From positions 2,356,001 to 2,420,000 of the forward strand of contig JAMYGW020000003.1 of assembly GCA_025617375.2 (NCBI GenBank): DNA of 64,000 nt. Reading direction: 5' to 3'. This DNA is from Acarospora socialis (lineage: Eukaryota; Ascomycota; Lecanoromycetes; Acarosporales; Acarosporaceae). The notes under the pieces were generated by a model, which saw nothing but the letters and a program-made list of their open reading frames with translations, searched no databases and had not been told where the DNA came from. Made by a program: the position numbers and the translations under genes. Shown in pieces: positions 25,501 to 39,659 of this stretch (within the stretch, counting starts at the first letter, position 1; every line of letters begins with the position of its first letter).

Positions 25501-27156
25501 GAAAATATTAAATTTAATATTTTCACATCTGTTATCTATGCTGAAGCAGTGAGAGACTCAGTCTGAGAAAAAATGTAAAAAAATGTTATTTATGCAAAAT
25601 TAACAGTTCTGACAGTCAACAGAACATGAAAAGAAATTATGTCATCAAAAAATGTAAATATAGTGATCAGTAAGTGAATGTTCAAACTTAAACTGAACAC
25701 TGATAAATTTCTAAATAAGTTTAAAACAAAAATTATAACAAGAGATTTCTCACAGATGTATAACATTAATTATGAGAACATTTTTACATTTACAGTTAAG
25801 TTTAATACTCTTTGAGTTTTTTTTGTTATCATTGTTCTTGAAAATCTTGAATATCATCAAATAAACATCAACAACATTTTCACAAAATTCTTTCTTACAA
25901 AAATCATCTACATAACAATTTCTTCTGAAGTTCAAGTTGAATCTAATTGTGCACTATATATAATGCATAATTTTTATGATCTGAAGTAAATTACATAAGA
26001 TTGACATAAAAATGTGTCACTGATCTGCATAAATTAAACTTTTATTAAAGCAATATTAACTTATGTCTTCTCATTCACAGCATTAAAAGAATCATGCTGC
26101 TTCTTTATATAAATAATATAATTGTAATTTCAGCAAATCTGATACATGTTCTTTGATTTAAGAAAGTTCTTGTGAAGATGTTCAAAGTTAAGAATTTGAG
26201 AAAGACACAGAAAATTTTTGACATACAAATTATACATAATCACAAAAGAAGAACTTTACATCTGAATCAGACTCACTATGTAAATAAAATGCTGAAAGAT
26301 CTTCATATGCAGTCTGATAAGCATAAGATTACAATAATCTCACTTAATAAATATAATATTTTTCATCTTATCAACTCAGCTGATCAAAGAATAAATTAAA
26401 GACAACATTAACATGTAATTGAAAATCTGATGTACACAGTGATTCATACTTAATTAAATATTGTCTTTGTTCTAAATTAATTAAATCAGTAATTTAATGA
26501 TTCTGCAGAACATCATGAATATGTGTTTAAGAAACTGTTGTAATATGTGAAATCAATCATTAATTTTAACATTGTATACAGACTCAGTGAGAATTAAATC
26601 ATGTTTAAGTACTTTGACTTTAATTATGCATCAGACAAATAAGATTGAAAGTTAATTCTGAAATATGTGTACATGTTTAAAAATAAATCAATATTATGAA
26701 TAAGTTAAAAACAGAAGTTTGTTGTCATCTTAATTACAGAGATTGAATACATAATTATGTCAATATATGCAAAAACTGAGATCTGACTTACACAGATACT
26801 GTAAGACATAAATATGAATAAATATTTTGAAGATAATTTATATTGTGTGAACATCAAAAAAAATGAAGTTCATCAAACAGTCTCATCTCTTCAGCTCAAG
26901 AAAGACAATCAAACTGTTTTGACTTAGATTAAAAATGTACATGTGCATGAGTAATTAAAATATATTAACATTGTTTATCATCATATTTGTTATCTACACA
27001 AGCAAAATCAAATTGATGTGAATTTTGTGCTCAGTTAAAACATAATGACTGATGAATTAATTAAATTTTTATTTAAATGAATTTTTAAGTACTTTGTTGA
27101 ACAACTGAGACTTACTGTTAATGAAAGTCAATAGATGCAGCATCATCAAGTGAAAA

Positions 27157-27366
27157 TATTGAGAAGTGCAGTGTTTTAGTTGCTTTCATAATCTTAGTTG
27201 AGATTAATGTCAGAAATTACTCATTATTCATATAGTTTACATGACAGAGTATGTAAATAGACAATCTCTATAATTTATGTTGATCATAATTAAGTCAACA
27301 GTGTATGTTTTACTAGATAGACAGTTAGTTAGTAGTATAGCATGAGTATTCTTTTATCTATGAAAA
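27157..27366 (+). repeat. Element E 3' LTR
   Basis: 210 bp, the partner of 21,521-21,730. TSD TTAAG follows at 27,367-27,371. Confidence 0.9.
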
Positions 27367-27371
27367 TTAAG

Positions 27372-30300
27372 TTACATACAGTTTTTATCTAAAATCTTTT
27401 TCTAACTTCATGCTGACACATATTCAAGTATTATTCAAGAAATTAATTGAATAACTTTTGCAGAGAAAGTCTGAATTAAATATAACTGAGAAAATATTTT
27501 TGATGAAGATGAACAACAATGTATTTAATTAATAAATAACTTTGCATTCATGATTCTAAAACAAGATCTCAATCTTTTTTAAACAGATTATTCACATGTT
27601 TTAAAATTCATCAAACATCAACAGTTTATAGTTCTCAATCTTCACTGTAAAGAGTTAAAAAAAAAATGTTGATTAAATTTTTTTTAATGCTTTGTCACAA
27701 AGTAAAATGTAAATTACAATGTGTAAAAGATTCTCAACTTCTTTCAGAAACATTTGATGTACTTAGTATATGTAGAATGTTCAAGAAAGTTAAATTCAGT
27801 CATGTTTAGCATTTCAATAATCTTTTATAATGAGATGATGCTGAATATTCAGCATATATGTATTAAGATTAATTTCTTTTCATTGATTTCTGATTAACAT
27901 TTCACTAATTTTTCTTCAACACTTTAAAAGCAAGATTCAGATCATCATCAAATGTTAAATTTAAGTTAAACAAAGAAGTAAAAACAGATTCAACACATTA
28001 GAACAATCTTTAATTAAAGTGAAGATATGCATCATACTTGAATTCTCAGCAGTAATTGAGAAAATGCAGACAAGACAATTATAGTTACAACAAAAACTAT
28101 TTGACTTTCTTTTATTTTCAAAGATTAAGTATTACAGAATGATTAGTCACTTCATTATGACACTCATAATCAAACTGAGATTGAGAATTTGCAGATAACA
28201 ATAGATCTAGTTTGCAATCTTTGTAATACAAAACTGTAAAAGAAAACAGCAGCTCAGCTTCAGTATAAAATAAATAATACTTTATAACTCTTTCAGTGAA
28301 TGTCTTTTCTATGCTTTTGAGTGAAAAGAAAACTAATAAGAGTGATTAATCAAGATTAACTGAGCTTTTTGTCAAGACACAATCAGAAAGACAAGATTAA
28401 TCTGCAAACTCTGTTATCAATGAGTTATTAGTGACTTGATATTAAAAACAGCAATACTTTATAAAGTTATTATTGAGTGCAATACAGAATGACTGAATGA
28501 AAATAATGCACAGATTAAATATGTAAGAAGAATATAAATCTATAACTGTAATACTGAATGCTTTAATTATAATTATAGAATAGATTTGCAATTCTTTTTT
28601 CTCTTTTCTCTTTCTCTTTTTCTCATTTCAATCTGTCATCTCTCAGTCTCAGATTCTTCTGAAATTTAGTTTTCAACATTATTTTTTAATATTACAAGAA
28701 GCTAACAGATATCATCAGTCATACAAGATGAGAATGTTGATTATTATAATTCTTGATTCATCAACATTAACTAATGATTACAGCTTCAACATGTACTTTA
28801 TTCTTGTTATTCATTTCATATTGCAACTCAAGAAATACAAAAGATCAAATAATCTCTTCAACTGAGTCTGAATTAAGTTCTGAAGTTAATGTTATTGAAA
28901 TTATTTTTAATTAAATGTGATTGATGTCTGCAGAGAAGTTTTTTCTTTAATTACATTAATTTTGTCATTTTCTTATTGTGATTCAGAAACATTCAATGAC
29001 AATTTTATGAATAAGTCTTCTTTATACAATCTCAACACTATCATTTCTTCTTCAGAGTGAAGACTGAGATTTAATTTTGTGTATATGTAGTAAAAACAAA
29101 TGCACATGAAGATTCAAGTAAAGATTAACTTTATATTTTCTTTCTACAGTTCTAGAATGCAGAAGAAGCAAGTTGAATTTTGTTTTATTGTTTTTTAATA
29201 TAATCTGTCTGTTTCAATTTCACAATATACAGTTAATATACATTTATTATTTTGACTATTCAGAATATTGTACACTTGACTGCTTCTCAACAAGTGATAG
29301 TTGTAAAAGTGCAGACATCAACATTTAAGTTAACTGTTGATTTCTTTGCTGTGTATTAATCTTTTTATGATCATTCATCAATTCACTCTGCATACTGTTC
29401 TTTGATTTTACATTCTTTATTACATTTTTTTTCTCTGTCATATCAGAATCTTTAGTGCTATCATCAGTTTGAGTTTCAAAGTCTGACAAATACTCATATT
29501 TCAGAACTAAATAGTGATTATTCTGTTAAATAGTCAATTAAGCTTACAGTCATTTTCTTTCAGATTTAAAGATTAACTTTACAATTTTGAACTCTGATGA
29601 CAATCAGTGAGATTGATTTATCAAGTATGTGTAGTATTTGTCATTGCAATGAATTAAAATATAAATCTCTGCTTGACACAAGAATTTAAATTTGTGAACT
29701 TTTTTAAAATAATTAACTTTTCTCTTTCAGAATCTCTTTCTTGTCACTTTTTTCAAATTAATCTTTGACATTCTGAATTCTGATTGCTTTAGAGTGTAGT
29801 TGTTGTTTGTGATAGAAAAAGAGTTTTTTAAGTCAAACATATATAATATTTGTAGATCATGCAGCTAATTACATACAGTGATAATAAATCATTAATATTT
29901 AAAAATAATAACAGATCTATCAAGAGATCTCTTTTCAACATCACACTTTCACTTAATTAAAGTTGCTGCTTGAGCTTCAGAGATGACTGCTCAGTATTTA
30001 TTTAAATTTTAAATGTTATTTTATTCTTTCTTCATTCTTCAATATATCTGCTTCAGATAATTCAACTATTGTTTTCTGTTCTTTATGAAATTAATTTTTA
30101 TTTACTTTATTATCATCAGTGTTGTGTTCATTCTTTTAATACTATATCACACAATTTTAAACTTGTTTTACACTCTACAAACTCATACACTTCATTTTGT
30201 TCTGAAACATCTAATGTATTTAATTGTTCTTTGTTAACAATATTTCTTGAGATTATAAACACACTGATTTCTGATTTTACAGTTTATTTATTGAAACATT

Positions 30301-31288
30301 ACTCTAAATTGCATTAGCATTGAGATCAGAATATTGATTGAGATAAATATTAAGACTGATACTTTCAGCATTATTTAGTTAATGTCATTATTCTTTAAGA
30401 AACATCTCAATTTTGCTGCTGACTTAATAGAAATGCTGTTACTTGCATATTGATGAGTTTATAGTTTCATTAAAACTTCAATCTTTGTGCTGAGCTTGTT
30501 TTATGCACTCATCAACATAATTATTAACTCAGATTCTTTTTTTCAGAATGATCTTCAACTTTATAATTTCATTGTATGTTTCACTCACTGTTCAATGTAA
30601 AAAAGATATTCATGTTAATTTAAAATGATATTTCATTAACATTACTACTTCTTCATATCTTCTCATTATTTTGAAGACTTTCTTATGAAATATTTTTCAA
30701 AATATATCAGCTGTTAACTCTGATCATAGTGTATACTTTATGATGTTATCTTTCAGTTAAAAAACTTTTTGCACAGATATATATTTTGATGATCACTGAG
30801 CTCTTTTGTAAATTAATGATTTGACAAGTTCTGCTTGTTGTATTTTGTAATTTAATTTTTAATCACATTTTTATTCAAGCAGATGTAACTTAAAACAATG
30901 ATATAATTAAGATCAGTCTGACTTTATTACAGTCTTAAAACATATAAGTGAATCAATACATCAATCTCTGCATATCATTTATCAATCTTTGATTATTTCT
31001 GCAGAGTTATTCATTTATGATTGTTTTATAAATTGAAAAGAAAGCACTCAACATATTTTTTCTCACAGAAACAAAAGCTGAATTTATTAGAAAGTTATTA
31101 CAATACACTTAATCTCATATTGATGATCTGACAAAAACAGACTATTATTTTACTTAATTCAGCAATTTTCACAGTTATACTCTGAATCTTAAAGATTACA
31201 GCAGCATTATTATGATTATAACTGAATTAAGCATTGCTGCACAGTTACTCTATTTGAAGAAGCTGATCAAAGAATACAATAACTGCAA
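27372..31288. other. Unrecognised degenerate AT-rich sequence
   Basis: 3.9 kb between elements E and B2. It is fully RIP-like, with no LTR pair, no TSD-bounded unit and no recognisable domain. A pyrimidine-rich run lies near 28,588-28,640. The only longer open frame (30,069-30,317, 82 codons, plus) is not recognisable. It may be the remains of one or more older elements. Confidence 0.55.
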
Positions 31289-31293
31289 TATTC

Positions 31294-31629
31294 TGTAACA
31301 TTTTCACAGAAGATTTCTTTTGTATTAAAACTAAAAGTTATGCTTGTAAATATAACAGCTAATCTGAAACAGTTCTGATCTTAATTTTTAGATTGTTACT
31401 GAAGTTGAACACAGTTAATTTCATAAGAAAATTAACTTTACTATATAAAATGAACTTAATGTTCTTCTGTATCAAGTTGAACACTTAATTGATTGATTTA
31501 TTAAGTTAACTACTTGACTTTTTAAGTCATTAAGTTGTCATGTAACTTATGTTTAACAGACAATCTGTTAAACATCTTTTTCATATATAAGTCAGTTCAT
31601 GTTTTACTTCTCTGAATATGATTATAACA
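31294..31629 (-). repeat. Element B2 3' LTR
   Basis: 336 bp, matching 37,143-37,478 and both B1 LTRs. Confidence 0.9.
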
Positions 31630-34600
31630 TTATTTTTTTTCTTTTAGACATTAATTCTCTAGATTTATATAAGTAAGAGTATCTAAAAAATCTTTTCATT
31701 CATAATTATATCTCATCATTCTTCTGACAATCAACTTTGCACTGTAAAGAAAATTGCTGTTTACAATCATTCTGCAGTGATGTTCTATCATTACTGCTTG
31801 TATAATCAGTATTTGTGTATTGTGATGAATTTGTATAAGAAATGTGCTGAATACACTCATTGTGATCACTTTTGTGTCAATATATTGTGAAAGATTCTTG
31901 ATAAGATTCAGAAAAAACTAAAATTAAATATTCTCATTACAGAATTTAAACAATTCTGTCTTCTTGCTGAGCAGATTCATGTTGTTATTAAGTTTAACTG
32001 TCTTTGCAAAATATTGCAACAAACTCAAAATTATATCAAAAAAAAAACTCTCTGTCTTCTGCAAAAATTATTTAATAATAAGATTGTAGTGAAAAATTCA
32101 TTTGCTGAGACTCTGTCTCAGTACTTTGATGTTATATCAGATAAATTTTAACAGTTTAATTTTCTTATCTGTTTTTCTCAAAATATTGAAATGTTTTTAT
32201 ACAGTTCTTGAGATTTTTTCTTGATTTTCATGTGTTTCTGAGATACTATAATCTTTTCACTTAACAAGATAGTGAACTTTTTCTTTAATCATTTTCTTCT
32301 TTAAAATATTTTTAACTTCATATTCTTTGTTAAGTTCAACAGATATTTTAATGTCTTGAAGTGATATGAATTGATTGCAATGTTGTAGCATGAATGCATG
32401 AAATACTGAGTGTATTCTCATTTTCTTGAGTAAATCTAACTTATAGCTCAGCTTCTTAATATTTTATATAATTTTAAATGATTCAATGCTCTTGTTTTCT
32501 AACTTTTTGCTTTTTTCTTTAGTTTTTATTCTGTCTGTTCATAAATATATCTTTTTTTCTTTTTTGAATAGTTTTACTTCTGTTGTTTATTCTGTCTGCT
32601 GTTTGATTTATTTTATTATGTTTTGATGTAGTTATTTTAATTGTGCAATGTTTAAAATTACTTTCTGACTCTATGATTCATGTTCTTGTGAATTCTGTTA
32701 TATTTCTAAATTATAATTATAATTCACAAAGAAAGATGTTTCTTTCATAGTTTTGTTTCTTGCATTGTTATATGCAAACTGTGTTGTTAACAACAGCTGT
32801 ATTCAGTCATTCTGATTTTTGTTGACATAATGTTTTAAGTATATTTTTACTGTTTAATTTATTCATTTGTTCTGTTTATCTATCTGTAAATGATATGCTG
32901 TTAACATTTTGTGTTTTATTCTGAGTTTTGCTGTGAGTGTTTTTCAAAACTTGCTTATAAACAGTTTGTCTCTGTCAGTGATAAACTCTTTTGATAAATT
33001 ATGATTGTTAATTAATTTTCTCAGTATAATGTACATCAATACTGATGCTGTTGTGATTTCTTTAAATGAAATAAACATTGTGTATTTGATCAATCTATTC
33101 ACTATAATTAATATACTGTTGAATTTTATTGTTTATGCTGAATTCTTTGATGATGATAATTTCATAATAAGATTCATGATAACTAACTTTCATGACATGC
33201 TCAGTGTATTTAGTCATGTTACTTCATCATATTGTTTATTTTGATTGATCTTATTTCTTTAACATGAATTGTACACAGCATTCATTTTGATGATTCAGTT
33301 TTTAAAATCACTGATGTTGCATCTTCTTCACATTAAATTCTCAGTGTGTTTAATTTTCAGATATTTCTTAATTCTGCTGTAATAATACATCTTAATGAGT
33401 TCTTCATTTATTAAGAAAGTTTGCTTCATTTTGTACATTGCTGCTAAGTTTCTCATGAAAATTTTCTTATAATCTTCATTAAGAATTCTGATGTGTATCA
33501 TTTGTATATTTTTATGATTAAATTATTTATTTAAAACATTTACTTCATCATTCTCATTACTCTTCTTGTAATAAATCTAAAATTCATAATCTGTTAACTG
33601 TTCTGCTCAATGAATCTATCATTAAATTAGTTATTTAATTGTTATAAAGTTTCTCAGATTCTTGTGATCTATATAGATCTGAATTGACTTGTTTGTTCTT
33701 GCAAGATAAGATTTTCAGTTTTGCAATGTCTTCACTATTGCAAGTAATTCTTTGTCATAAACTTCATATCTTTTCTTGAATTCTGATAGTTTTCTAAATC
33801 AATATGCTATTGATTTTTGTTGTCTTTTCTTGATCTGATATAGACATACTTTCACTGCAAAATTTAAAGCATCAGTTTTCAATGTCTTCTTGCATGCTGA
33901 ATTTAATATTTTCAAATGCACTGTTTCACTAAGACTTTTCTTTAATGTGTGAAATGTATTTTCTTGATTTTCTCTTCAATGTTATTCTTCACTTTTGTGT
34001 ATTAAATGCATTAATGATTCTGCAATTCTTGCATATTTAGATACAAACTTTCAATAATAGTTCATTAACTTTAGAAAGACTTGCACTTTTTTGATTCATT
34101 TTAATGTTAATTAGTTTCTGACTGTCTTTATCTTTTTTAAATTCTTTTTAATCTGTTTAAATTGTATTACATATTTTAGAAACTCAACTTCTTTAATCTT
34201 AAATCTGCTTTTTGACTTTTTTATGTACAAGACTTTCTCATTAAGCTTTGCTAATATCTTGTGCACATACTCTCAATACTTTTCAAGATCTTTTGAATAT
34301 ATCAGAATGTTATTGAGATACATGATCATAAAATTATTGAAATATTCTTTTAATATGTTGTTGATTAGTCTCTAAAAGATGATAAAAACATTTTTTAGTT
34401 CAAATGACATAATTGTATATTCATAATGTTCATATCTTGTTCAAAATGTCATCTTTTATTCTTTATTTTTCTTCATTTCAACTTGATAATAAATCTTCTT
34501 AAGATCTAAGCTTGTAAATTGCTTAGTTTTGTCTAGTTAATCTTGCAACTCTTTTATTAATGATAGAGAATAACTGTCTTAATGAATTATCTTATTAAAT

Positions 34601-37142
34601 TGTCTGTAATCAATATACAGTCATTTTTTGTCATTCTTCTTTGATATTAACAGAATTAAATATTCTGTCAATGATTTCAATGATTTTATGAATTCTCTCT
34701 TGAAATTTTCATCAAGATAAGTTCTGACTTTCTTAAGTTGATTTTTACTCATTGAGTATAACAACATTCATTTAGATTACTTCTCATTCAATAGTGATAT
34801 TTTGTGATCTCAGAACTTATACTTCATTAAATTCATCTCTGATTGTTTAAAGATCTTATATGCATTTTTTATTGTGCATATTTCTTTTGTAACTTAGTTA
34901 ATTCTTAAGTTTTTTTCACATAATCAAGACATTTCTAGTATCACATCATATTTAATTAACTTTATAATGTCAAACATTATTTCTTGTGAGTTTTCACAGA
35001 TTAAAACTTTCACACAGATTTTCTTCTCAATTCTTTCTGTGACTTCATTGATCATTTGTATGTTGAATAAATAGTATATTCACTGTATTTTCAATTCTAA
35101 CATTTCAACAATTTTACAGTTCATAATGTTGCTATTCACTTTAAAATTCATCAGTATATCAATTTAATATTCATTGATTTTAATCTGAGTTCATATTCAG
35201 TAATCATTGTCACTTCTTTGAGATATCACTATCTTCTTATTCTTTAATCTCATTGAGAAAGCTCTTCATTTTTTGATTTACTTAATTGTTCAGCTCATTT
35301 TTATAGTTCTTGAAATTATCTGAGTTTTTTTTCAATCATAAGATTCATATACTCTAGACTATACTGCTCAATATATCTTTTCAGATGTAATTAAAGTTCA
35401 TACTGATTATACTTCATCTACAACTGACTTTCAAAGACTTTTACTCTTTACAGAAATTCAAATAATATATATTTTTCACTGAAGATTCATCTATCTTTAT
35501 TCTGCATAATATATTTTTCAGATAAATATATTTTAATTTTATAACTTTTTGTTCTTTACACAGAAAATTTAAACAATATTATGTCATCTCTGTTGAAACA
35601 TTTGTCTTTAATAATTATCATTAGTTTTTTTAACTGATTGTATGTCTCTTGTTCTTGTGCATTCTTGTGTTATATTTTCTGTTTTTGAACTTGTATCTTT
35701 TGTTCAAGCTTTTACTTCTTAAGCTGAAACTTTTCTTTTCTTAATGTTCTGTATTGATTTTCTGAGTGTTGAAATGTTGTCTTCAATTTTATATTGACTT
35801 TTCATTTATTAATTTCTTTCTGATTCACATTCAAATTTAGTGTTTATTAAATATTATCATTGTAATCTTCTTCTATCTGAATATCTCAAGTATCAGTTTC
35901 TTCAATCTCAGCATTAAGATTTTTTTTCTTAACAAGAATAATTAATTCTTTCTCTTAAATTAATATGTTGTATCTGTCTCTGTTTTTTGTTCTAGACTTT
36001 TGTGAATATTATTCAGTTTTATTTTTGCTGTTTATGTACACTTAGCATAGATCATCATAACAGACTGTTCAGTTTAAAGTGTTATGCATTATATTTGATT
36101 TCTTTGCTTTTGTTTCAGTCATTATTGCTGCAATATTTTTTCTATTTATTCAAGATCTGTTACATTCTTGAACAAGATGTCTGAATTTTTTAAAATTATA
36201 ATATATTCATGTTTTGTTTCACAGTGTTGTTTAAAACTTATTGAATCACTCTGTTTGACATTCAAACTTTGTTTATTTAGTTTTTTATGACTTCTGATGA
36301 TATTTTTTAATTATATTGAGATTTATAGAATTTGTTTTTCTATGTTGTATTGATGAAGTATATTTTTTTAATCATAGTCAGAAGCTTTCTTCTTGATCTT
36401 TTATCATAGATGATATTTAATATTTTTACACTTCATTTAACACTTTCATTAACAACTATCAATGTTAATACTCAGATCAATCATCTTCTGAAGATTATCT
36501 GATCATTTTGCTTAGACTATTTTGTTTTTGATGAACTTTTTTAATTCACAGTAATATTGATAGATGAGTGCTTTATTATTTCATTTAATAAGTATCACTA
36601 ATCACTGAAACTCTGTAATGTATATTATTATCAATTCACTCTGTTACAAGATGTAAATCTGTTTCTTTGCTGTTCTTTTTTCATCAATTACTTTAAAGAT
36701 TCTTTTAAGTTTCTTCTTAAACTTGTTGAAGTCATTGAACATGAACTTCATATCAGTGTTGCACTCTTTATATTTTTTTTTTAGAAACTTATGCAGTCTG
36801 AGATCAACTCAATCAAAGACTGCATTCACTAGATAGATTGTTGCAAACAATGTTTTCTCTTGATTGATTTAAAACTTTAATTGATTAAACTCAATATACA
36901 GATTGAGCTTAATCACAAAAACTCATAACTTTTCTTATTCTTCATTAAAGATATCAGATATCTGTATCTTTGATGCATTCATAGATAACTGTATAATCTG
37001 AACTAATATTGTTGATTGTACTGTTATTTTACTTGATGTAGATGATAAAGATGAGTTTGTTTAAAATTATTTTAAAAACAAGATTAAGATGTTTTTCTGA
37101 ATGTTAAACATCATACTGATTATATTACAAAAATATTCAAAG

Positions 37143-37478
37143 TGTAATGTTTTCACAGAAGATTTCTCTCATATTAGAATTAAAAGTTATGCTTATAAAT
37201 ATAATGACTGATCTGAAATAATTCTGATTTTAATTTTTAAATTGTTATTGAAGTTGAACATGATTAATTTCATAAGAAAATCAATTCTACTATATAAAAT
37301 GAACTCAATGTTTTTCTGTATTGAGTCAAACACTTAATTAGTTGACTTGTTAAGTTGACTGCTTGATCTCTTGAGTCATTAAGTTGTCATGTGACTTATA
37401 CTTGATAAACAATCTATTAAATGTCTATTCTGCATATAAGTTAGTCTGTGTTTTATTTCTCTGAGTATGATTGTAACA
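37143..37478 (-). repeat. Element B2 5' LTR
   Basis: 336 bp, the partner of 31,294-31,629; the conserved leader adjoins it on the left. Confidence 0.9.
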
Positions 37479-39470
37479 CATTTAAACAAGATAAATAAAT
37501 TTCATATAACAGATAGCAATATAAGATAGATGAATCAATCTGATTCTTTTATATAATTATAATTTTAACATAAAGATGCAGATGATCAGTCTGAAGCTGT
37601 TGATTTAATTAATGAGACTTTAAAAGAAAATATCAGAGACAATGACTACATAAGTTCATCTTATTGTCAAAAAAAACATCAATGCAAAAAACTGACATGT
37701 TAAATTCTCTGTATCTCAATTTACATCTTAAAAGATTATTTTTATCAAACATCTTCAAAGAAAGAAAAAACACATAAACATCTACTATACTATGATGACA
37801 AAGCAGATCTGAATGCTTTAATAACAAAATATATGAATGAATATAAAAACAAAACACTTATAACTGATAAACTTATCTTTTCTGAAGTCTGTATCAATCA
37901 CTGATGCTTAAAATCAGTTTTTATCAACAATTTTGTGTGCAATCAGTTGCAGAAGTTAACACAAAAGTATGTAAATGAAAGTGTTTAACTGCTAAAACTG
38001 TTAGAGTGTAAATCTAAGCTATGTGATTCAAGATATAATATATAAGTAAGTTAAGAAAGTAAGTGAATAAAGAGATGTGATCACTATATATGCAGCAGTG
38101 ATGCTTAATAAGCATGCTTAGTCAGCATGATCTCATGTGAAGTGATTATGTTTCATAACAAAAACTGAACTTTCAATCAATCAAGACAAAAAGTTTGTAA
38201 TCATCACAAAGAAAAAAGACACAGAATCAGATCATCTGACTATAGTTAATATATAAGAAGATTAAAGATAGATTAAGTACATCTTTTATAGTTATATGAC
38301 ATATATTTGAGCATTTATAATTAGACAATTCAAAATACAATAGTCATCAACAATTAATTGTAAATATTATCATCATCATCATTAGTCTAAAGATTTACTA
38401 CTCAATTTTAGAACTGAAGATAAAGTTTAAAATGACAAATAATCATCATTATGTTTTATCTTCATCATGTAATGAAAGTAAGATGAACATAAATAACATA
38501 TTAACATAATGTATAAATAGAATCAGAATTGAGTGAGAGAATTAGACAGAGCAATCATACAGTAAATGATTTGTTTCATTGAAGTCACTTTTATCTCATA
38601 TCTATGTCATAAAAAGACAGCAATTTCTTAAGTGCTTTTCTGTTACTAATTGTCAGCATTGATATTCAGACTTTATTCATTTAAAATGAGTAAATTAATG
38701 TCACTGATGACACAAAATCAGTTTTATTGCACTCTGATGAAAAAGTTAAATTATTTAATCTTGATGAACTCTTTATCAGAATTGATTTGATTAAAAATGT
38801 AATCATATTTTATTAGAATCATCTCAAATATTATGTTAATAAATACTGTGATCTTTGCTGACATTTTGATATGTTTTTGAATGAGAATCTAATGACTGTT
38901 GAAGAAAAAAATGAAGATCTTACTTTTCATTTTATTGTTGAGTTTGAATCTCATTTACTGTGACTTTATCTCACAATCATTTATCTTTCACTTTAGCATT
39001 TAAAAATTTATATTCTGTGTCTGCAACATCTGAAACTGTTTATATTCAAGATCACATTTTATTGCAAGTATGCATAGACATCATTCTAAATGCACAGTAA
39101 CAATATTGTTGAAACAGTGATACTGAGTTGTATCTGAATTTTTAAAATTCATTATCTTTCAATCTTTTCAGCTCTTAACAGAATAGTGCTTTGTTAACTG
39201 TTGAAGAGCAAAAACTACAATGATATTCAGTAATGATTTTCTGATCAAAGAAGAAGAGATAAATAATGATGTTTATGTATATTATTAGATTTTAAAAGTC
39301 AGAATTGTCAAACTGTCATGAAAAACATATCAGTTATCTCATTTCTTCACTTATTCATTTTACTCTTCTTGAGCTGAGCAATTCATTTGATCTCAGTTTT
39401 CAACACACAAACTAGTCAATTTTTCTGAAAAGCTAAATTGTGTTTAAACTGCTTATTTATGTTGTTCTTC

Positions 39471-39659
39471 ATATTCTTAAGATGTTTATCAATTTGTTTT
39501 AAATGTCTGTTAACTTTATCAAGATACTCATTGACTTTATTGAGACACTCATCAACTTTATTAAGACATTGATCAACTTTATCAAGACACTCATTCATCT
39601 TTTCAAAGTGTTCATTGACTTGATTAAATTGCTTGTGAACATACTGAAATTTTCAGTCA
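39471..39659. repeat. 21-bp tandem array encoding heptads
   Basis: About nine units of 21 bp, clearest at 39,513-39,596 (ACTTTAT-AAGACACTCAT-type units). Because 21 bp is seven codons, all frames repeat every seven residues. On the minus strand (39,416-39,598) the reading is a run of CLDKVDE-like heptads, which would form a coiled coil. The plus frame at 39,503-39,757 reads as hydrophobic FIKTLIN-like repeats. The heptad logic favours the minus strand as the original coding strand, but the surrounding sequence is too decayed to name a gene. Confidence 0.7.

Larger units (their letters stand above)
21521..27366 (+). mobile_element. Element E: Ty1/copia LTR retrotransposon
   Basis: A 5,846-bp element with 210-bp LTRs (21,521-21,730 and 27,157-27,366) and an exact 5-bp TSD, TTAAG, at 21,516-21,520 and 27,367-27,371. 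It reads on the plus strand. Copia-type reverse transcriptase sequence lies at about 25,750-26,380; the 26,172-26,399 frame resembles the C-terminal RT region, including the LHLNQTHY motif. A copia RNase H-like stretch follows to about 26,650. RT lying at the 3' end fits the copia gene order. The leader carries a tandem array and a hAT-like MITE. It is broken many times. Confidence 0.92.
31294..37478 (-). mobile_element. Element B2: Ty3/gypsy LTR retrotransposon
   Basis: A 6,185-bp sister copy of B1 in the same orientation, with 336-bp LTRs (31,294-31,629 and 37,143-37,478). The flanking 5-mers TATTC and CATTT fit an original CATTC TSD in which each copy has lost one C. On the minus strand: gag about 35,300-37,000, RT about 33,900-34,700, integrase about 32,800-33,400. 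It is broken many times. Relative age to B1 is unclear, because transition-only divergence saturates the comparison. Confidence 0.9.
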
